Source: JASLDZ01 sp964244065
GTDB lineage: Bacteria > Pseudomonadota > Alphaproteobacteria > Caulobacterales > Caulobacteraceae
Assembly (NCBI GenBank): GCA_964244065.1
Contig: CAXTHH010000002.1
Span: forward strand, 124,001-188,000
Reading direction: 5' to 3'
Length of the DNA stretch: 64,000 bases
Part shown: positions 34,935 through 43,128 of the stretch, piece after piece
Layout of the letters: each line of letters begins with the position of its first letter
Numbering within the stretch: the stretch's first letter is position 1
Translations under genes and position numbers: made by a program
The notes under the pieces: generated by a model
What the model was told of the DNA's origin: nothing
What the model saw: only the letters and a program-made list of their open reading frames with translations
The model's database searches: none

Positions 34935-36179
34935 GTGAACGCCCCCATGCCGCCCCCCGGCAAGCCGAACAGCTGGGCCGCCTGGCCCGACGCCGATGGC
35001 CGCTTCGGCGACTACGGCGGCCGCTACGTGCCCGAGACGCTGATGCCGCTCGTGCTGGAGCTGGACCGCGCCTACGCCGCCGCCAAGGCCGACCCGGCGT
35101 TCCAGGCGGAGATCGACCGCTTCGCCACGCACTACGTCGGCCGGCCGAGCCCGCTGTACCTCGCCGAGCGGCTGACGGCGCACCACGGCGGCGGGCGCAT
35201 CTACCTGAAGCGCGACGAGCTGAACCACACCGGCTCGCACAAGGTGAACAACACGGTCGGCCAGATCCTGCTGGCGCGGCGCATGGGCCGCAAGCGGATC
35301 ATCGCCGAGACGGGCGCCGGCCAGCACGGCGTGGCCACCGCCACCCTGTGCGCCCGCTTCGGCCTCCAGTGCGTCGTCTACATGGGCGCGGCGGACGTGG
35401 AGCGGCAGAAGCCCAACGTATTCCGCATGAAGCTCCTGGGCGCCGAGATCGTGCCGGTGACCCAGGGTACGGGCACCCTCAAGGACGCCATGAACGAGGC
35501 CATGCGCGACTGGGTCGCGAACGTGGACACGACCTACTACTGCATCGGCACGGCGGCGGGCATGCACCCCTATCCGGCCATGGTGCGCGACTTCCAGAGC
35601 GTGATCGGGCGGGAGGCCCGCGCCCAGGTGCTGGAGGCCGAGGGCCGCCTGCCGGACGCGCTGGTGGCCTGCATCGGCGGCGGCAGCAACGCCATCGGCC
35701 TGTTCCACCCCTTCCTCGACGACGAGGGCGTGCGCCTGATCGGCGTGGAGGCGGCGGGCCACGGCCTGGCCACCGGCAAGCACGCCGCCAGCATGACCGG
35801 CGGGCGCCCCGGCGTGCTGCACGGCAACAAGACCTACCTGCTGCAGGACGAGGACGGGCAGATCGTCGACGCGCACTCGATCTCCGCCGGCCTGGACTAC
35901 CCCGGCGTCGGCCCCGAGCACGCCTGGCTGAAGGACAGCGGCCGCGCCGAGTACGTGTCCGCCACCGACGACGAGGCGCTGGAGGCGTTCCAGCTGCTCA
36001 CCCGGCTCGAGGGAATCATCCCCGCCCTGGAGCCCGCCCACGCCCTGGCCCGCATCGGCGAGGTCGCCCGGGACGTGGGGCCGGACGGCGTCGTGGTGAT
36101 GAATCTCTGCGGCCGCGGCGACAAGGACATCTTCGCCGTCGCCGACCATCTGGCCGGCGGCGTGGAGAATGTGGCGTGA
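34935..36179 (+). CDS. trpB: Tryptophan synthase beta chain TrpB
   Basis: PLP enzyme that joins indole and serine. 414 aa. The PLP lysine is K103 in HTGSHKVNN, and the phosphate-binding glycine loop is CIGGGSNAIG. It opens with WPDADGRFGDYGGRYVPETLM. I used GTG 34935; ATG 34947 (four codons later) is equally possible. Its stop overlaps the start of a 53-codon ORF, which in turn overlaps trpA. Confidence 0.97.
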   Translation: MNAPMPPPGKPNSWAAWPDADGRFGDYGGRYVPETLMPLVLELDRAYAAAKADPAFQAEIDRFATHYVGRPSPLYLAERLTAHHGGGRIYLKRDELNHTGSHKVNNTVGQILLARRMGRKRIIAETGAGQHGVATATLCARFGLQCVVYMGAADVERQKPNVFRMKLLGAEIVPVTQGTGTLKDAMNEAMRDWVANVDTTYYCIGTAAGMHPYPAMVRDFQSVIGREARAQVLEAEGRLPDALVACIGGGSNAIGLFHPFLDDEGVRLIGVEAAGHGLATGKHAASMTGGRPGVLHGNKTYLLQDEDGQIVDAHSISAGLDYPGVGPEHAWLKDSGRAEYVSATDDEALEAFQLLTRLEGIIPALEPAHALARIGEVARDVGPDGVVVMNLCGRGDKDIFAVADHLAGGVENVA

Positions 36180-36337
36180 GCCTGCGCGCCAAGCAGATCG
36201 CGGTCGTGTCCGCAGCCCTGCTGCTCCTTGCGGCGATGGCGCTGCTCTCCAGCGTGGAAGTGACCGTGGACACGCCCGGCGAGCCGAGGCGTACCTTGGT
36301 CGCCACGCATCCGGTGATCGGGCGGGCTCAGCCGTGA
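36176..36337 (+). CDS. Small single-pass membrane protein encoded between trpB and trpA
   Basis: 53-aa product from a GTG that overlaps the trpB stop (GTGA); its own stop overlaps the trpA GTG in the same way. It starts MSLRAKQIAVVSAALLLLAA, a hydrophobic helix (about 7-24) after a basic end, then a polar outside-facing tail VTVDTPGEPRRTLVATHPVI. It lacks a lipobox. Translational coupling on both sides, a positive-inside N-terminus and normal codon pattern argue for a real gene. I know of no family for it. Confidence 0.7.
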   Translation: MSLRAKQIAVVSAALLLLAAMALLSSVEVTVDTPGEPRRTLVATHPVIGRAQP

Positions 36338-37167
36338 GCCGTCTCGACGCGACCTTCGCCCGCCTCCGCGCGGAGGGCCGCGCCGCCTTCATCAGCTATG
36401 TCATGGCCGGCGACCCGGACCTGGACGGCTCCGAGCAGATCCTGCTCGGCCTGCCGGGCGCGGGCGCCGACATCATCGAGCTCGGCTACCCCTTCAGCGA
36501 CCCCATGGCGGAGGGGCCGGCGATCCAGCTCGCCTCGCAACGCGCGCTGGCGGCGGGCGCCACGCTCCGGTCGGTGCTCGGCCAGGTCGCCCGCTTCCGC
36601 GCGCTGCGCTTCGCGGAGGCGGGGCGGGAGACGCCCGTGGTGCTGATGGGCTACCTGAACCCGCTGCTCAGCTACGGCTACGTCGCCTTCGCGCGCGACG
36701 CGGCGGCGGCCGGCGTGGACGGCCTGATCTGCGTGGACTGCCCGCCCGAGGAGTCCGGCGACCTCGCCGACGCGCTGGACGCGGAGGGGATCAGCCTGAT
36801 CCGCCTGACGGCGCCCACCACCGACGACGCCCGGCTGGAGGTGGTGGCGCGCCGCACCTCCGGCTTCGTCTACTACGTGTCCGTGGCGGGGGTGACCGGG
36901 ACCAAGGAGGCCGACGCCGAGGCGGTGGCGCCCGCCGTGGCCCGCGTGCGCGCCGCCACCGGCCTGCCCGTCGCGGTGGGCTTCGGCATCCGCACGCCCG
37001 AGCGCGCCGCCGCCGTGGCCCGCGTCGCCGACGCCGCGGTGGTCGGCACCGCCCTCGTCGAGGAGGTTGCGCGCGCCCAGGCCGAGGGCTCGGCCCCCGC
37101 CGACCGCGTCCTGCCGCTCGCCCGCGCCCTGGCCGAGGCCGTCCATGCCGCGCGCGAGGTCGCCTGA
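36334..37167 (+). CDS. trpA: Tryptophan synthase alpha chain TrpA
   Basis: Cleaves indole-3-glycerol phosphate to indole, which is channelled to TrpB. 277-aa TIM barrel. The active-site region is IIELGYPFSDPMAEGPAIQ with E49; the position of E. coli D60 is E60 here, as in many alphaproteobacteria. YYVSVAGVTG and GFGIRTPE form the phosphate site. The start is GTG 36334 and its stop overlaps the accD ATG (TGATG). Confidence 0.96.
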   Translation: MSRLDATFARLRAEGRAAFISYVMAGDPDLDGSEQILLGLPGAGADIIELGYPFSDPMAEGPAIQLASQRALAAGATLRSVLGQVARFRALRFAEAGRETPVVLMGYLNPLLSYGYVAFARDAAAAGVDGLICVDCPPEESGDLADALDAEGISLIRLTAPTTDDARLEVVARRTSGFVYYVSVAGVTGTKEADAEAVAPAVARVRAATGLPVAVGFGIRTPERAAAVARVADAAVVGTALVEEVARAQAEGSAPADRVLPLARALAEAVHAAREVA

Positions 37168-38030
37168 TGGCCGAGGGCAAGCGCGGCGGCTGGCTCTCTC
37201 GCCTGGCTCCAGGCGTGCGCTTCACGCCCAAGAAGGCGGACACGCCGGAGAACCTGTGGATCAAGGCGCCCGACACCGGCGAGATGATCTATCGGGGAGA
37301 CCTGGACCAGCTCCTGTGGGTGACCCCGGGCGGGCACCACATGCGCATCGGCCCCAAGCTGCGCCTGCCCTACACCTTCGACGACCAGGCTTTCGAGCTG
37401 CTGCCCGCGCCGACCGTCCCGCAGGACCCGCTCAGGTTCAATGACGGGAAGCCCTATCCCGAGCGGCTGAAAGCCGCCCGCGCGGCCACGGGCGAGAGCG
37501 ACGCCGTCACCTCCGCCTTCGGCAAGGTGGGCGGACAGCCCGCGGTGGTGCTGGTGCAGGACTTCGCCTTCATGGGCGGCAGCCTGGGCATGGCGGCGGG
37601 CGAGGCGTTCGTGAGCGCCGCCCAGGCGGCGGTGGCGCGCGGCGCGGCGCTGGTGGCCTTCACCGCCGCGGGCGGCGCGCGGATGCAGGAGGGCGCGCTC
37701 AGCCTGATGCAGATGGCGCGCACCACCCTGGCGGTGCAGGAGCTGAAGCGCGCGCGCCTGCCCTATGTGGTGGTGCTCACCGACCCGACGACCGGCGGCG
37801 TCACCGCCAGCTACGCCATGCTGGGCGACGTGACCCTGGCCGAGCCCGGCGCCCTGATCGGCTTCGCCGGCCCCCGCGTGATCGAGCAGACCATCCGCGA
37901 GAAGCTGCCCCCCGGCTTCCAGCGCGCCGAGTACCTGGTGGACAAGGGCATGATCGACCAGGTCGTCCCCCGCCGCGAGCTGCCCGCCGTGCTCGGCCGC
38001 GTGCTCTCCGTGCTGAGGGCAGGAAGATGA
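37167..38030 (+). CDS. accD: Acetyl-CoA carboxylase carboxyltransferase beta subunit AccD
   Basis: With AccA, transfers carboxyl from biotin to acetyl-CoA, the first step of fatty acid synthesis. 287 aa. The crotonase-fold core is clear: FAFMGGSLGMAAGEAF, AAGGARMQEG, DPTTGGVTASYAM and IGFAGPRVI. The N-terminal zinc ribbon of E. coli AccD (four cysteines) is replaced by LWIKAPDTGEMIY...VTPGGHHMRI and the whole protein has no cysteine. trpBA-accD-folC is a standard alphaproteobacterial order. Confidence 0.95.
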   Translation: MAEGKRGGWLSRLAPGVRFTPKKADTPENLWIKAPDTGEMIYRGDLDQLLWVTPGGHHMRIGPKLRLPYTFDDQAFELLPAPTVPQDPLRFNDGKPYPERLKAARAATGESDAVTSAFGKVGGQPAVVLVQDFAFMGGSLGMAAGEAFVSAAQAAVARGAALVAFTAAGGARMQEGALSLMQMARTTLAVQELKRARLPYVVVLTDPTTGGVTASYAMLGDVTLAEPGALIGFAGPRVIEQTIREKLPPGFQRAEYLVDKGMIDQVVPRRELPAVLGRVLSVLRAGR

Positions 38031-38035
38031 CCGAT

Positions 38036-38171
38036 CTCCTCCCCTGCGAAGCGGGGGAGGTGGCGGCGAAGCCGACGGAGGGGGCCCCGCAGCCGCAGCC
38101 GTTTCCGCGTCGCCCCCTCCGTCACGCGCCTTCGGCGCGCGCCACCTCCCCCGCTTCGCAGGGGAGGAGGT
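38036..38171. repeat. R2 palindromic repeat, well-preserved copy
   Basis: About 136 nt. Left arm CTCCTCCCCTGCGAAGCGGG, right arm its near-complement ending GCAGGGGAGGAGG. Inner inverted pair CGACGGAGGGGGC / GCCCCCTCCGTC. It fills the accD-folC gap and ends GGGGAGGAGG six bases before the folC ATG (GTCGGACG between), so it can serve as the ribosome-binding site. Confidence 0.85.
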
Positions 38172-38177
38172 CGGACG

Positions 38178-39494
38178 ATGACTGACCTCCTGCGCCCGCA
38201 CGACGCCGCGCTGGAGCGGCTGCGCGGGCTCCACCCCAAGGTCATCGACCTCAGCCTGGGCCGGCTGGAGCGCCTGCTGGCGGCGCTGGACCACCCGGAG
38301 CGGCGGCTGCCGCCCGTGGTCCACGTGGCCGGCACCAACGGCAAGGGCTCCACGGTCGCGTTCGTGCGCGCCATCGCGGAGGCGGCGGGCCTGTCGGTGC
38401 ACGTGCTCACCTCGCCGCACCTGGTGCGCTTCGCCGAGCGCATCCGGCTGGCGGGGGTGCTGATCAGCGACGCGCACCTGGCCGAGGTGATCGCCCGCTG
38501 CGAGACGGCCAACGCGGGCGGGGCGATCACTTTCTTCGAGGTGACCACCGCGGCCGCGCTCCTGGCCATGACCGACGTGCCCGCCGACCTGGCGGTGGTG
38601 GAGGTCGGGCTCGGCGGCCGCTTCGACGCCACCAACGTGGTCGCCCCCGCCGTCAGCGTGATCGCCCCGGTGGACTACGACCACGCCGAGTTCCTGGGCA
38701 CGGACCTGGCCGCCATCGCCCGGGAGAAGGCGGGCATCGTCAAGCCGGGCGCCCCCGTCGTCACCGCGCACCAGCGGCCCGAAGCGTTCGAGGAGATCGA
38801 GGCGGAGGCCGAGCGCACGGGCGCCCCCCTGCTCGCCGCCGGCCGCGAGTGGGACGCCTGGGCGGAGGCCGGCCGCCTCCTGGTGCAGCACGGCGACCGC
38901 CTGCTGGACCTGCCGCCCCCCGCCCTGCCCGGCGCGCACCAGTTCGGCAACGCGGGGCTGGCCGTGGCCGCCGCCCTCGCCCTGCGCGACCGCCGGATCG
39001 ACGAGGCGGCGCTGGCGCGGGGCGTGGCGGGCGCGAGCTGGCCCGCCCGCCTGCAGCGCCTCACCGACGGGCCGCTCGCCGCCCTGGCCCGCGCGCGGGG
39101 CAGCGACCTGTGGCTCGACGGCGGGCACAACCCGCACGCCGCCCGCGCCCTGGCCGACTTCGCCCGCGGCCTGCGCGCCCGCGACGGCCGCCCCGTGGTG
39201 TTCGTGCTCGGCCTGATGGCGCGCAAGGATGCGGCCGGCGTCGCGGAGGCCCTGGTCGGCGCCGCGGACCGCGTGGTCGCCACCGGCTTCGACGCCGAAG
39301 CCGCCGCCGCGCCCGGAGCGCTCGCGGAGGCGTGCCGCGCCGCCGGCCTGCGGGCGGAGGCGCGCGGCGACGTGCGCGCGGCGCTGAACACGGCGCTGGA
39401 GGGCGAGGGCCCGCCGCCGCACGTGGTGATCGCCGGCTCGCTGTTCCTGGCCGGCGAGGTGCTGGCGATGGACCCGGCGACCTGGCCGACCTAG
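38178..39494 (+). CDS. folC: Folylpolyglutamate synthase / dihydrofolate synthase FolC
   Basis: Mur-ligase-family enzyme adding glutamate to dihydropteroate and folates. 438 aa. The ATP-binding loop is VAGTNGKGSTVAF (about 50-62). The family's LTSPHLVRFAERIR, FFEVTTAAALL, EVGLGGRFDATN and LDGGHNPHA motifs are present. It is the last gene of the trpFBA-accD-folC run. Confidence 0.96.
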   Translation: MTDLLRPHDAALERLRGLHPKVIDLSLGRLERLLAALDHPERRLPPVVHVAGTNGKGSTVAFVRAIAEAAGLSVHVLTSPHLVRFAERIRLAGVLISDAHLAEVIARCETANAGGAITFFEVTTAAALLAMTDVPADLAVVEVGLGGRFDATNVVAPAVSVIAPVDYDHAEFLGTDLAAIAREKAGIVKPGAPVVTAHQRPEAFEEIEAEAERTGAPLLAAGREWDAWAEAGRLLVQHGDRLLDLPPPALPGAHQFGNAGLAVAAALALRDRRIDEAALARGVAGASWPARLQRLTDGPLAALARARGSDLWLDGGHNPHAARALADFARGLRARDGRPVVFVLGLMARKDAAGVAEALVGAADRVVATGFDAEAAAAPGALAEACRAAGLRAEARGDVRAALNTALEGEGPPPHVVIAGSLFLAGEVLAMDPATWPT

Positions 39495-39606
39495 CCCCGC
39501 CGCCGAGGCCACGCCGAAGAGGCGGCAGCCTCCCCTGACACCTCCGCACCTGCGGTGTGGTCGTTCGAGGAGCAGCGCTGCCGCGCCCTCACGACTGGTG
39601 ATCGCT

Positions 39607-40827
39607 CTACAGCGCCTCGCCCCGCAGCAGCCTCGGCGCCTCGCCCGCCCGCCCGGCGGCCTCGGCCGCGAACATGGCGCGCAGCGGGGCGGAGGCGGCC
39701 ACCGCGCCCGCCACCGCGGTCCTCGCCAGCCGGACGGGCGCCGCGTCCGTCGACCAACCCCGCGCGAACAGGTCGGCCCCGGCCGCCACCGTGGCGCGGT
39801 CGAAGCGGCGCCAGCGGGCGTAGCGGTCCAGCACCGTCTCCAGCCCGAAGTCCTCGCCGCGCCGGCGGGCGTCCACCACCACCTCGGCGAGGGCGAAGGC
39901 GTCCTTCAGGCCGAGGTTCAGCCCCTGGCCGGCGACGGGGTGGATCACGTGCGCCGCGTCGCCCGCCAGCGCCACGCGCGGGGCGGTCATGCGCTCGGCC
40001 AGGCGGCGCTCCAGCGGGAAGGCGGCGCGCGGGCCCTCGACCGCCGTCGCCGGGCCGAGCGCGTCGCCGAGGCGGCGGTTCAGCAGCGCCAGGAAGGCGG
40101 CGTCGGGCAGGGCGGCCAGGGCCGCGGCCTCCGCCGGGCCGGTGGTCCAGACGAGGCTGGCCCGGTCGTCGGGCAGGGGCAGGACGGCGAGGGGGCCGTC
40201 GGGCAGGAACAGCTGGCGCGCCGCGCCGCCGTGCGCGCGGCCGAGCCGCACGGTGGCCGCGAGGCCGGAGCGCCCGTAGGGGCTCACCGCGGTGGCGATC
40301 CCCGCCGCCTCGCGCACGCGGGAGCGCCGGCCCTCGGCCCCGACCACCAGCGGGGCCGCCAGCGCCGTCCCGTCCTCCAGCCGCAGCACCGCCTCGCGCG
40401 CGCCCACGTCCAGGCCGGCGACGCGGGCCGGGGCGAGCACGGTCACGCCCGCCTCGGCGAGGGCGCGGTCGAGCGCCCCGCGCGCGGCGCGGTTCTCCAC
40501 CATCCAGGCGAGCGGCCCTTCGCCCTCCGGCCCGTCGAACTGCAGCGAGGCGGCCAGCGCCCAGGGCGCGGCGGAGGCGCCCGGCCGCGGCCCCTCGGCG
40601 GTGACGAAGGCCGTCACCGGCTGCGAGCGCGCGGCCATGCCCTCGACGCCCAGGAGCTCCCAGGCGCGGAAGGCGGCGGCGCCCACGGCCGACCAGCGGG
40701 GGTCGGCGGGGGCGCCCGCGTCCACCACCGCCACCTCCAGCCCGGCGCGCGCCAGGGCGAGGGCCAGCGTGGCGCCCACCAGGCCGCCGCCTGCGACCGC
40801 CATCTCGACCCTGCGCGGCTCCGTCAT
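39607..40827 (-). CDS. UbiH/COQ6-family FAD-dependent hydroxylase
   Basis: 406-aa class A flavin monooxygenase of the UbiH/UbiF/VisC/COQ6 group that hydroxylates the ubiquinone ring. It has the N-terminal FAD fold MAVAGGGLVGATLALALA, the middle VVGAEGRRSRVREAAG block and the ribityl-binding motif ALAGDAAHVIHPVAGQGLNL. Which ring carbon it hydroxylates cannot be said. It converges on folC, with about 110 nt between the two stops in which I see nothing. Confidence 0.92.
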   Translation of the reverse strand: MTEPRRVEMAVAGGGLVGATLALALARAGLEVAVVDAGAPADPRWSAVGAAAFRAWELLGVEGMAARSQPVTAFVTAEGPRPGASAAPWALAASLQFDGPEGEGPLAWMVENRAARGALDRALAEAGVTVLAPARVAGLDVGAREAVLRLEDGTALAAPLVVGAEGRRSRVREAAGIATAVSPYGRSGLAATVRLGRAHGGAARQLFLPDGPLAVLPLPDDRASLVWTTGPAEAAALAALPDAAFLALLNRRLGDALGPATAVEGPRAAFPLERRLAERMTAPRVALAGDAAHVIHPVAGQGLNLGLKDAFALAEVVVDARRRGEDFGLETVLDRYARWRRFDRATVAAGADLFARGWSTDAAPVRLARTAVAGAVAASAPLRAMFAAEAAGRAGEAPRLLRGEAL

Positions 40828-40926
40828 GGGCGGCGCTTGTGCGCGCCGGAGCGGCGGGCGTCCAGCGCGGGCGCGGAACGGAAGCGGCGCGTCCGGCGCT
40901 TCCCGCCCGACCCGCAGGAGCCCGCC

Positions 40927-41043
40927 ATGGCCGATCCCCGCCCGCCCGCCGAGGCCGAGCCTCCCCCCGTCGAGCTGCCCGACGACGCCGACGTGGAGGG
41001 CGACCCTGCCGTGCGCGAGGGCGAGGCGGGCGAGGGCGTATGA
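40927..41043 (+). CDS. Very small acidic protein
   Basis: 38 aa, rich in Glu, Asp and Pro (MADPRPPAEAEPPPVELPDD). A good AGGAG precedes the ATG at 8 nt, and its stop overlaps the next start (ATGA), which argues for translation. There are no recognisable motifs. It may mainly couple translation of the membrane protein that follows. Confidence 0.5.
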   Translation: MADPRPPAEAEPPPVELPDDADVEGDPAVREGEAGEGV

Positions 41044-41429
41044 CGCGCCGCTACGACAGCGTGACGGGCGACCTGGTCGGCGGGGCCCTGGGCGGCCTGG
41101 CGGGCGGGCTCGCCGTCTCCGCGCTGCCGGCCGGGCGTGGCCGGCGCCTGTTGCTGTCGATGGGGCTGGGCGCCGTCTACGGCCTGGTGCGCCGGCGGAT
41201 CCCGGGGCCGCCCGCCGCCGCGGGCGCGCTGTTCGGCCTGGGCGTCCTGCCGATCGCCTATGTCGCGGCGGAAGCGGCGGCGCTGACCGCGCCCCTGCGC
41301 GAGGAGGAGGCCGGCAGGCCGGCGCAGCGCGTGCTGGCCCTCGCCCTGTTCGGCGCTTTCACCGGGCTGGTGACCGAGCTGGCCGCCCAACGCGTCCATC
41401 CGTCCGGGACGCGGGTGGAGCCCGGCTGA
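41040..41429 (+). CDS. Predicted membrane protein with glycine-rich helices
   Basis: 129 aa with about three to four hydrophobic segments. The first is a glycine zipper (DLVGGALGGLAGGLAVSALP), followed by LLLSMGLGAVYGLVRR, AAGALFGLGVLPIAYVAAEA and VLALALFGAFTGLVTELAA. It loosely recalls small inner-membrane proteins such as YagU/DUF1440, but I am not sure of a family. It is coupled to the upstream 38-codon gene. Confidence 0.7.
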   Translation: MTRRYDSVTGDLVGGALGGLAGGLAVSALPAGRGRRLLLSMGLGAVYGLVRRRIPGPPAAAGALFGLGVLPIAYVAAEAAALTAPLREEEAGRPAQRVLALALFGAFTGLVTELAAQRVHPSGTRVEPG

Positions 41430-41437
41430 GCCGACTT

Positions 41438-41575
41438 CTCTCTCCCCCACATCGTGGGGGAGCACCGCCGAAGGGGGAGGAAGACGGACGGAACACCGCG
41501 TCGATGCGGCTTCCGCGCGCCCGCCCCTCCAGCGCTTCACGCCACCTCACATGCGCCGCATGGGGAGACCGGGCG
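41438..41575. repeat. R2-related repeat, degraded
   Basis: A CTCCCCCACATCGTGGGGGAG hairpin start (one arm CTCCCCCAC, other GTGGGGGAG), then GCCGAAGGGGGAGG and GCCCCTCCAGCGCTTCACGC, the usual R2 inner parts, in diverged form. It lies between a membrane protein gene and the convergent oxygenase gene. Confidence 0.5.
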
Positions 41576-41581
41576 GCCGGC

Positions 41582-42211
41582 TTAGCGCCGGCCGGTCCAC
41601 GCGTAGTTGAAGCTGACGCTGATCCGCTCGGAGCGGGCGCGGTTGGCGGTCACCTCGTGCCGCAGCCAGCTCTCCCACAGGATCACGTCGCCCGAAGCCG
41701 GGACGAGCTCGACGAAGGTGCGCGCGTCCTCGGGCGCGTCCGCCCGGCGCGGCGGGGCGGCCATCAGCATGGGCAGGCGCGGGTCCTCCAGCCGCAGGGC
41801 GCCCGCCCCCGGCGGGGTGAGCACGTAGACCGTGCCGGAGACCACGCTGTGCGGGTGCAGGTGGCCGCTGTGCGCCGCCCCGGGCTTGAGGACGTTCACC
41901 CATAGGCTGTCGAGCTTCAGCCGCCCGCCCCCCAGGTCGAAGGCCAGCGCCTCGGCGAAGGCGGCCACCTCGCGGTCCAGCCGGCGGCGCAGGACGTCGA
42001 ACACGCTCATCCGCCGGGGCAGGTCGTCCAGCGAGGCGTAGGAGGTGTAGCCGCCGTAGCCGTGCGCCCTGCACCAGGCGCGGCCCGCCCGGTCCTCCGC
42101 CGCCAGCCCGCGCACCGCCTGTTCCAGGTCGCCCACGAGCCCCGCGCCCTCGCGCCCGTCCAGCAGCGAGGCGCGGCGCACGCGCGTGGCGAACAGCGAC
42201 AGGGTGGTCAC
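41582..42211 (-). CDS. 2OG-Fe(II) oxygenase family protein (TIGR02466-like)
   Basis: 209 aa. A short N-terminus with SLFATRVRRASL, then a double-stranded beta-helix. The likely iron-site segment is HSGHLHPHSVVSGTVYVLTP; a second histidine lies in ESWLRHEVTANRA and a 2-oxoglutarate-binding arginine in SERISVSFNYAW. Members of this putative group often act on free or modified amino acids, but the substrate is unknown. I chose GTG 42211 because homologues begin near the LFAT segment; a TTG start 12 codons upstream is also open. Confidence 0.8.
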   Translation of the reverse strand: MTTLSLFATRVRRASLLDGREGAGLVGDLEQAVRGLAAEDRAGRAWCRAHGYGGYTSYASLDDLPRRMSVFDVLRRRLDREVAAFAEALAFDLGGGRLKLDSLWVNVLKPGAAHSGHLHPHSVVSGTVYVLTPPGAGALRLEDPRLPMLMAAPPRRADAPEDARTFVELVPASGDVILWESWLRHEVTANRARSERISVSFNYAWTGRR

Positions 42212-42285
42212 GGGCGCGCCGCTACGCGCTATGATGGGGGCAGGCAAGGAGCCGGCCTGTCGTCGCGTGGTTCGGGGAGGCGCGT

Positions 42286-42537
42286 ATGCGTCCCGTCATC
42301 TGGCTCACCATCGCCGGCTTCGCCGTGGTGGCCGCCTTCATGGCCTGGGTGGTCTCGCAGAGCGGGGGCATGGGCGGCTCGTGGACGGGCGGCTCGCCGC
42401 ACATCGTGGCGGCCATGGCCATCGGCGTCGTGGGCGCAGGCCTGCTGACGGGCCTCTTGATGTGGCTGGCCTTCTTCTCCGCCCGGCGCGGGTACGACGA
42501 CCGGGCCGACTCGCGCGACCTCGACTCCGAACCCTGA
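42286..42537 (+). CDS. Small two-helix membrane protein
   Basis: 83 aa with two hydrophobic helices: MRPVIWLTIAGFAVVAAFMA (about 4-24) and AMAIGVVGAGLLTGLLMWLA (about 43-63). A glycine-rich turn lies between them and an acidic tail follows. A strong GGGGAGG site lies before the ATG. No family recognised. It is followed by an AhpD-like gene after 11 nt. Confidence 0.72.
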   Translation: MRPVIWLTIAGFAVVAAFMAWVVSQSGGMGGSWTGGSPHIVAAMAIGVVGAGLLTGLLMWLAFFSARRGYDDRADSRDLDSEP

Positions 42538-42548
42538 CGGAAGCCGCC

Positions 42549-43097
42549 ATGTCCCTCGACGCCCTGCGCGACGCCCTGCCCGCCTACGCCAGGGACCTGG
42601 CCGCCAACCTGTCCGTGCTGGCGGGCGAGACGGTGCTGACGGAGCAGCAGAAGTGGGGCTGCTTCCTGGCCTGCGCCTGCGCCGTCGGCGAGCCGACCAC
42701 GGTGCGCGAGATCGCCGGGGCCGCGAGGCTGGATGCGGCCGCCGCCACCGCCGCCAAGAGCGCCGCGGCCATCATGGGCATGAACAACGTCTACTACCGC
42801 GCCCTGCACCTGATGAAGACCGGCGAGTACGCCGCCCTGCCCTCCCGCCTGCGCATGCAGGTGCTGGCCGACCCGGGGGTGGACAAGGCCGACTACGAGC
42901 TCTGGTCTCTCGCCGTGTCGGCGGTGAACGGCTGCGGCCTGTGCCTGGACGCGCACGAGGAGGAGCTGCGCCGCCGCGCCGTCCAGCCGCCCCAGGTGCA
43001 GGCCGCGCTGCGCATCGCCGCGGTGGTCGGCGGCGTGGCGCAGGTGCTGCGGGCGGAGGCGGCGCTCAAGGACGGCGCGGACGGGGCGTCGCGTTGA
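42549..43097 (+). CDS. AhpD-like alkylhydroperoxidase
   Basis: 182-aa carboxymuconolactone-decarboxylase-fold protein. The AhpD active site CxxC is in VNGCGLCLDAHEEEL, with the conserved histidine four residues after the second cysteine. In mycobacteria AhpD reduces AhpC using lipoamide; no ahpC is in this window, so the electron partner is unknown. All of the family's usual length is present. Confidence 0.88.
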   Translation: MSLDALRDALPAYARDLAANLSVLAGETVLTEQQKWGCFLACACAVGEPTTVREIAGAARLDAAAATAAKSAAAIMGMNNVYYRALHLMKTGEYAALPSRLRMQVLADPGVDKADYELWSLAVSAVNGCGLCLDAHEEELRRRAVQPPQVQAALRIAAVVGGVAQVLRAEAALKDGADGASR

Positions 43098-43128
43098 CGC
43101 CCGGGGCGCGTGGGGACTAGGGGCGGGG

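Noticed and set aside
38036..38171. Repeat arrays considered as CRISPR
   Set aside because: The repeats are single palindromic elements scattered over the window, not regularly spaced direct repeats with unique spacers, and there are no cas genes.
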